Positions 29,901 to 32,109 of a stretch of DNA of 32,109 nucleotides are shown piece after piece. The DNA is from Apostichopus parvimensis (Eukaryota > Echinodermata > Holothuroidea > Aspidochirotida > Stichopodidae). Every line of letters starts with the position of its first letter. Within the stretch, counting starts at the first letter, position 1. Location: contig KN889933.1 of assembly GCA_000934455.1 (NCBI GenBank), positions 16,281 through 48,389 on the forward strand. Reading direction: 5' to 3'. The position numbers were made by a program, and so were the translations under genes. The notes below the pieces were generated by a model. It was not told where the DNA came from. It saw only the letters and a program-made list of their open reading frames with translations, and did not search any database.

Positions 29901-30015
29901 TCAAGTCAGCCTCTTCACCGGCGAAGAAGAAATTTTTGCATTCAAAAGAACTTTGTCAAGACTGAATGAAATGCAGACCAAGGAGTACTGGAAAGAGTCA
30001 AAGCGACCTCTCTGA
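14808..30015 (+). CDS. AFG1L: AFG1L (LACE1), mitochondrial AFG1-family AAA ATPase, complete, 11 coding exons
   Basis: AFG1L is an inner-membrane-associated mitochondrial ATPase; yeast Afg1 and human LACE1 help degrade mitochondrially encoded respiratory-chain subunits (established). Eleven exons join in phase to 1353 nt, 450 residues plus stop (human 481). Residues 1-38 are Arg/Lys-rich (R6, K8, R12, R20-22, K25), like a presequence. Walker A is GTVGTGKT (109-116), Walker B LCFDEFQ (183-189), and the sensor-like motif TSNRPP (216-221). [11 protein letters not shown] and LDSGIDYR are AFG1 signatures, and the C-terminus carries [10 protein letters not shown] (418-427). Catalytic residues are intact and no stop or frameshift is seen. 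The introns carry a heavy transposon and minisatellite load. Exon borders were set by homology and GT/AG. Confidence 0.95.
15601..15912. repeat. Unassigned segment with CAA repeat inside the hAT element
   Basis: This part of the hAT non-coding side has a CAACAA run (15671-15690) and a minus-strand open frame of 91 codons without family resemblance. It may be a small insertion nested in the hAT element or simply its own subterminal DNA; I could not find target duplications. Confidence 0.3.
16264..17307 (-). pseudogene. hAT transposase, C-terminal 347 residues (ZMYM1-like / TTF-type hAT)
   Basis: An uninterrupted minus-strand frame includes CPTRW near its start (residues 26-30) and ends with the hAT C-terminal dimerisation block: [20 protein letters not shown] then [16 protein letters not shown]. 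Intact relatives are about 700-850 residues with an N-terminal TTF/BED-like zinc finger and the catalytic Asp residues, which are missing here. The apparent Met at 17307 is not a credible start. The reading frame upstream seems to shift near 17290 (another frame continues). So this is the 3' part of a broken or internally deleted transposase, though still open over more than 1 kb, which suggests a fairly young copy. Confidence 0.85.
18206..19350. mobile_element. TTAA-flanked MITE, interrupted near its right end by another element
   Basis: TTAA at 18202-18205 is followed by AGGCATTGAAGACTCGCCCC. The inverted partner, GCGAGTCTTCACACCCT (18537-18554 region), meets TTAA only if the insertion 18558-19349 is removed, because the TTTAA bases then continue at 19350-19354. 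Without the insertion the element is about 350 bp. TTAA duplications fit piggyBac or Kolobok relatives; which one is not decidable here. No coding frame. Confidence 0.65.
18558..19349. mobile_element. 792-bp element with ~95-bp terminal inverted repeats, nested in the TTAA MITE
   Basis: The left end GGGTCATTCC and right end GGAATGACCC are inverted. Similarity continues inward through CCCAGGTGACCCTCTCAGAT, GATGAAATTTCAT and GATTGAGTAT. TTTA flanks both ends (18554-18557 and 19350-19353), extendable to CCCTTTA if the ends are read differently. The core has no transposase. Short open frames inside (18369-18644, 18667-18903, 19117-19398) follow the inverted arms and are not genes. Confidence 0.85.
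19355..19926. other. AFG1L intron 1, right end
   Basis: AT-rich intron sequence leading to the pyrimidine tract and CTACAG acceptor of exon 2. No repeat recognised. Confidence 0.6.
19927..20084 (+). CDS. AFG1L: AFG1L coding exon 2 (residues 39-91)
   Basis: The exon encodes [20 protein letters not shown] then [20 protein letters not shown]. It matches the family's YxxLIxxGxLxxDxHQxxVVxxLQxLxxxL helix. The acceptor is TTTCTACAG and the donor GTAATT. Ends in phase 0. Confidence 0.92.
20085..20962. other. AFG1L intron 2, no recognised content
   Basis: 878 bases of AT-rich intron. I see no transposon end or conserved block. Confidence 0.6.
20963..21125 (+). CDS. AFG1L: AFG1L coding exon 3, Walker A (residues 92-145 plus one base)
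   Basis: The exon encodes [20 protein letters not shown] then MFYQ, the P-loop of the AAA domain, followed by [13 protein letters not shown] (family: RVHFHGFMLDVH). Acceptor TTTTTGTAG, donor GTAAGT. Confidence 0.95.
21246..21421 (+). other. Exon-like segment in AFG1L intron 3, not in the AFG1L frame
   Basis: The segment has an acceptor-like GGTTTTCATAG before it and a strong donor CTCTC-GTAAGT after it. It holds an open frame that reads like protein ([54 protein letters not shown]). I do not recognise the family. Spliced between AFG1L exons 3 and 4 it would hit a TGA at 21260-21262. It could be a decayed exon or transposon fragment, or a poison exon. Confidence 0.3.
21540..21790. repeat. Diverged repeat, copy 1 (AFG1L intron 3)
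   Basis: It shares scattered blocks with 22385-22640: GCATTTGCAAAG / GCATTTACAAAA, CATGTGGCTCGATGATGTCA / TATGTGGCTTTATGATGTCA, GATCAAGTCTT / GATCATGTCTT, and GATATCTACCAAATGG / GATATCTCCAAAATGG, in the same order and orientation. Confidence 0.7.
22055..22185 (+). CDS. AFG1L: AFG1L coding exon 4, Walker B (residues 146-189)
   Basis: Starts with two bases completing an Arg codon, then [10 protein letters not shown]. It continues [20 protein letters not shown] and ends LCFDEFQ, the Walker B box with D186 and E187. Acceptor CATAACAG, donor GTTTGT. Confidence 0.95.
22225..22365. mobile_element. Foldback MITE (~140 bp) with ~12-bp direct repeats
   Basis: Two arms of about 60 bases are near-perfect inverted copies (TGTAAAAGTAAGTTGGCCTG inward through CCTAGCAGGATCTTCTTCA and GGCTAAATGA), with a loop of about 15 bases. 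AAAAAAGATTGT occurs at both borders (22213-22224 and 22366-22377), like a target duplication. It begins 37 bases after the exon 4 donor. No coding capacity. Confidence 0.85.
22385..22640. repeat. Diverged repeat, copy 2 (AFG1L intron 4)
   Basis: Partner of 21540-21790. The two copies lie either side of exon 4 in the same orientation. Either an old duplication or two insertions of one interspersed family. Confidence 0.7.
22641..23163. other. AFG1L intron 4, remainder
   Basis: AT-rich sequence, including a 61-codon open frame at 22738-22923 without family resemblance or splice context. Ends in the pyrimidine tract and TTTCAG of exon 5. Confidence 0.55.
23164..23322 (+). CDS. AFG1L: AFG1L coding exon 5 (residues 190-242)
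   Basis: The exon encodes [20 protein letters not shown] then [20 protein letters not shown] and QRSNFLPFI. It is almost identical to the vertebrate block ([35 protein letters not shown]). Phase 0 both ends, donor GTTTGA. Confidence 0.96.
23711..23759 (+). CDS. AFG1L: AFG1L coding exon 6 (residues 243-258 plus one base)
   Basis: This 49-nt exon encodes [16 protein letters not shown], matching [16 protein letters not shown]. Acceptor ATCATAG, donor GTAAGC. Confidence 0.93.
23760..24475. other. AFG1L intron 6, first part
   Basis: Anonymous intron sequence; nothing recognised before the microsatellite. Confidence 0.55.
24476..24532 (+). repeat. TTATTATCA microsatellite in front of the exon 7 acceptor
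   Basis: An imperfect repeat of TTATTATCA/TTATTA ends 22 bases before exon 7 and forms most of the sequence where the pyrimidine tract and branch point should be. Confidence 0.9.
24555..24653 (+). CDS. AFG1L: AFG1L coding exon 7 (residues 259-291 plus one base)
   Basis: Begins with CT completing an Ala codon, then [20 protein letters not shown] and [12 protein letters not shown]. Aligned with LPAAGKLYYLTSEADVE. The acceptor (TTGAAAG) is weak, and its upstream tract is the TTATTATCA microsatellite. Donor GTGAAG. Confidence 0.85.
24654..25340. other. AFG1L intron 7, first part
   Basis: AT-rich anonymous sequence before the minisatellite; no exon or transposon end seen. Confidence 0.55.
25341..26190 (+). 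repeat. 54-bp minisatellite filling the end of AFG1L intron 7
   Basis: About 850 bases of a unit built from GTATCACTAATGATGATGGT, TCGGTTTGTAAAAAGG and TTTGCTGTTTTATCAGAC (54 bases in full), with shorter variants carrying a GGTTACGTATCAC or GGTTACGCACCAC insert. Because 54 is a multiple of three, open frames arise on both strands with an 18-residue period (for example 25916-26233 plus, 25524-25754 minus). I read these as by-products of the repeat, not genes. Confidence 0.92.
26227..26327 (+). CDS. AFG1L: AFG1L coding exon 8 (residues 292-325)
   Basis: The exon encodes [20 protein letters not shown] then [13 protein letters not shown], matching LKVQGRELRLNKACGTVADCTFEELCE. Acceptor CATTTCAG, 37 bases after the end of the 54-bp minisatellite; donor GTGGGA. 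Confidence 0.92.
26328..27633. other. AFG1L intron 8
   Basis: Contains a G13 run (26462-26474) with a G-rich neighbourhood, a short CAGTGTGTA repeat (27101-27135) and a possible LINE/SINE tail (27136-27238). Otherwise anonymous. Confidence 0.6.
27101..27238 (+). repeat. Simple repeat and possible retroelement 3' tail
   Basis: Three to four CAGTGTGTA repeats are followed by a pyrimidine-rich stretch, then CGCATTATAAATCACCG and a TTATTATTATTAT run. The order 'short 3' sequence, TATAAAT, TTATTA tail' resembles the 3' end of the LINE copy at 1434-1946, but there is no coding part, so the identity is uncertain. Confidence 0.35.
27634..27774 (+). CDS. AFG1L: AFG1L coding exon 9 (residues 326-372)
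   Basis: The exon encodes [20 protein letters not shown] then [20 protein letters not shown] and DTFYDRK. It matches LGASDYLELSKNFDTIFL, IPQF and RRFITLIDNFYD. Phase 0 at both ends, donor GTCAGT. Confidence 0.95.
27775..28293. other. AFG1L intron 9, first part
   Basis: Anonymous intron sequence with no recognised element. Confidence 0.5.
28294..28350 (+). repeat. Three copies of a 19-bp repeat
   Basis: CGTAAGTATGCATCGATTA, CGTAAGTGTGCATCGATTA and CATAAGTATGCAAATCGA follow one another. Each contains a GTAAGT-like donor motif and two contain the ATCGAT palindrome. In AFG1L intron 9. Confidence 0.85.
28619..28990 (-). pseudogene. Possible non-LTR reverse-transcriptase fragment
   Basis: A 123-codon minus-strand frame contains [20 protein letters not shown] then [15 protein letters not shown]. 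The pattern 'long helix, then KTKLL-V' is typical of the region after the catalytic YADD box in LINE reverse transcriptases. The catalytic box itself is not visible and the downstream part has no clear match. Antisense in AFG1L intron 9. If correct, it is a short dead fragment. Confidence 0.35.
29187..29303 (+). CDS. AFG1L: AFG1L coding exon 10 (residues 373-411)
   Basis: The exon encodes [20 protein letters not shown] then [11 protein letters not shown]. Acceptor GTCTGTAG, donor GTATGA. The last 12 bases and the donor are copied repeatedly in the intron that follows. Confidence 0.92.
29291..29633 (+). repeat. ~52-bp minisatellite that copies the end of AFG1L exon 10 and its donor
   Basis: Copies start at 29291, 29340, 29392, 29441, 29502, 29554 and 29606 (the last partial), 49-61 bases each. 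The unit is AGGTATACAGCAG, GTATGAACAGCTTAGGATAA, ACATTACATTATGTACTGT. The first copy begins inside exon 10: its AGGTATACAGCAG is coding and its GTATGA is the real splice donor. Later copies repeat that junction and also place CTGTAG, an acceptor-like end, just before it. Confidence 0.93.
29896..30015 (+). CDS. AFG1L: AFG1L coding exon 11 with stop (residues 412-450)
   Basis: The exon encodes [20 protein letters not shown] then [19 protein letters not shown] and TGA. It matches [29 protein letters not shown]. Acceptor CACCTACAG. Confidence 0.96.
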   Translation, partial: GPQVSLFTGEEEIFAFKRTLSRLNEMQTKEYWKESKRPL

Positions 30016-30996
30016 TGCTTAGCTTTGATGCTTAGCTTTGATCTTTATTGAAGTCTTGTGTGCTATGAATGCTGGGATTGCTCACTGTCGCGTGGCATCG
30101 CTGGAGATCCTATAGAGGATGAGGGACGAGGAGAGATCCGTGAGCAATCGCTGGCGGGTTCTTCATAATGGCTCACTTATTTAAGCCATGATCCATTTGT
30201 GGACCTTGTGAACCATTTTGCATGAGTTTCCTCTCTCCGCCAAATGTGGAAGCTACGTTGGAAGGTGTAGCGTTGATATATGTTACTTGGATGTGACACG
30301 AAAGTTATATTTATTGCTCATTATGCTGCCTGTGGGAAAATATATAATTAGAGTTGCAGAGTGTGGACAACAGTTACCACTTTCGGGCTAGCCATTTTAT
30401 TAGCATTGAGTACGTAACTCATACTGGCTTTTATTCTGTACATCAGAGAAAATATATATATGGAATATGTCATGTGAAAAGTTATTACAGGAAACATCCA
30501 AACAAAATATACCTTGTCTTTGTCTATTTTTTCCGTGGGAGGAGGGGGAGGGGGGAATGGGAAAATGACAACATTCTTGATATTGGATATGCCTTAAGGA
30601 GATGTAAAACCAGGTGGTGGAGCTGGAGGGTAGAAGAGGCATGAGTTCCCCCCCCCCCTCTCCCCACCTCAGGTTTGAGAATAACCCTTAAAATTGCCCC
30701 GTTTGGTAACATACTGTAGGAGTGGCTCTCTTTCTATTTGGTTATCAGCAGACTTTTCTTAGGATGATGGACTGAAATATTCCATGGTTTGGTGTGGAAA
30801 GTGTAAAGAACAAATCAATGGTTTCAGGACAATGTGCCAGTGATGTGTGCACTTTGTCTCTGATTGCCATATTCCCCATCCCCCATTGTAATACAGATGT
30901 CCATACTTAAATACATAACGACTGTGTCACAGTCCTCCCCGATCCCTCCCCTCTCCCTAACACAGCATACCAAATAAATAGGTTGCTCCAGTGACC
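30016..30996 (+). other. Probable AFG1L 3' UTR
   Basis: Sequence after the stop codon. AATAAA at 30973-30978 followed by GT-rich sequence is the first good poly(A) signal; the end near 30996 is a guess. Contains a potential stem-loop (30076-30149) and a C-run near 30648-30658. Open frames here on both strands lack resemblance to proteins. Confidence 0.45.
30973..30978 (+). terminator. Candidate poly(A) signal for AFG1L
   Basis: AATAAA about 960 bases after the stop codon. Another AATAAA lies near 31306-31311. Transcript ends are needed to choose. Confidence 0.4.
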
Positions 30997-31360
30997 CCTG
31001 TATTAGAACGAATACAACTGGAAAAAGGTGTTACTTCCTTCCCCACAGGCTGAAAGCAAGATCGTCTTCATCTTGCCAATGGGCTAATCACGCCCCCTCC
31101 CCCCCCCCTCCCCCACACCGTTAAACCTAAAGCAGTATAAACCTTGGTCGGATGATACCTGTGCTCAAATAACTCACAACTTGTAACAGCTGTTCCTCCC
31201 TATCCCAAAGCTCAAAGCAAGAACGTCTAATTCATGTATATAGGCTGGACACACAAACTAGGCCTCTTCAGTTACAGAAACTCATAAAATAAAAAGGGAG
31301 AAATAAACAACAACAAGAACAGAATGAAAGAAATTCAAGTTTGTATAAAGTTCTATTCTG

Positions 31361-31385
31361 TTTATTGACAATTTCAGTCTTTATT
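31361..31385 (-). terminator. Two minus-strand AATAAA motifs, possible convergent gene end
   Basis: TTTATT at 31361-31366 and 31380-31385 reads AATAAA on the minus strand. A minus-strand gene with its coding part to the right of the window could end here. No coding sequence supports it in the window. Confidence 0.2.
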
Positions 31386-32109
31386 CTACATATATTGTGT
31401 GAAATAATTTATTTACATTAAGGTGCAATGAGATCCGAGTACATTTCATTTGCCTTCTATCCATCTTTTTCTTGCTTATTTTTAATTCTATAAAAGGCTC
31501 AAACTCGTGAGATAAGAGGGAAAAAATTCAAGCGAGTGCTTTTTAATTCTGTGTGATAATTTTGTGATAAAATTTTGAAATAATATACAGCCGGTAGCTA
31601 GGGGCACACACACACACAGAACAATCAAGAGTTATATGTCACCAAATTCAATTCACCTCAATTTCTCTTACTTCGAAAATGTTACCATCTGATTTGTTTA
31701 AAATTTGGCTGCAGTTTCACAAATCCAATTCTTGTGTGATTCGTTTAGTGGCAAACATGAATATTCATTAGTTTTGAATGTCAGTGAGCCAATTAGAAAC
31801 TATCCCGACATGAAATATGATATATCCGAGAAAAAAGTGTCTTCTAATGGATATCTCCTCTCAATCCAGCCTAAACTCTGATAATAATTTCTCAGTTTAC
31901 ACCCTTATGACTATAGTCATATATTTTCTTGTAATTATACAGTATTGACATCTCTCTGTGACGCTTGTCAGTTCGACAAGTTTGTCAGAGTTTAAATGAT
32001 ACTTGCTGTTCATTTGATTGGCTGTAAGTGGCACGTTGGTGCTATACATGCGGTTGCAATATGAGCGTCAAGAATTTATTGAGCTAGCTGGGTTTATAAC
32101 TTTTTACAA
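31386..32109. other. Right end of the window, no recognised content
   Basis: AT-rich sequence with a short CA repeat (31605-31617). No exon, repeat family or RNA gene recognised. Confidence 0.5.

Noticed and set aside
1..32109. An undescribed multi-gene defence or metabolic system
   Set aside because: Only two conserved, functionally unrelated housekeeping genes plus transposons and simple repeats are visible; nothing supports a new system.

Overview
This is a stretch of animal nuclear DNA, AT-rich and intron-rich, with short exons bounded by GT/AG sites. It is probably from an invertebrate deuterostome. An echinoderm is my guess, from the LINE 3'-end types, the TTATTA-tailed repeats and the many small DNA transposons; this is inference, because no species-diagnostic marker is present. 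There are no bacterial features, no CRISPR array and no tRNA or rRNA gene that I can recognise.

Two conserved housekeeping genes lie head to head. On the minus strand (window start to about 11.5 kb, possibly about 13 kb with a 5' UTR exon) is the N-terminal half of WDR3 (Utp12/Dip2), a WD40 protein of the small-subunit processome. Twelve coding exons can be joined in phase to give 510 codons, and the C-terminal half runs off the left edge. On the plus strand (14808-30015) is a complete AFG1L (LACE1/AFG1-like mitochondrial AAA ATPase). Its 11 coding exons join in phase to give 450 residues, including a short Arg-rich first exon that looks like a mitochondrial presequence. The two genes work in different compartments (nucleolus and mitochondrion) and share only their upstream region.

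The 3.3 kb between the two start codons holds two non-autonomous transposons with perfect 10-bp and 9-bp target duplications (MULE-like). Intron 1 of AFG1L (5 kb) is mostly transposon. It holds a hAT element with an 8-bp duplication and a 347-codon antisense transposase fragment, then a TTAA-flanked MITE whose right end is interrupted by a second 792-bp inverted-repeat element. Later AFG1L introns hold a foldback element, a duplicated 250-bp intron segment, a 54-bp minisatellite that ends just before an acceptor, a reverse-transcriptase-like fragment, and a minisatellite that copies the end of exon 10 with its splice donor. WDR3 introns hold two LINE 3' remnants and several tandem duplications, one of which copies the exon 10 donor.

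I do not see a new multi-gene system. The most unusual pattern is local tandem duplications that carry real exon/intron junctions, in both genes, together with the well-delimited transposons. Downstream of AFG1L (30016-32109) I see only 3' UTR-like and anonymous sequence.
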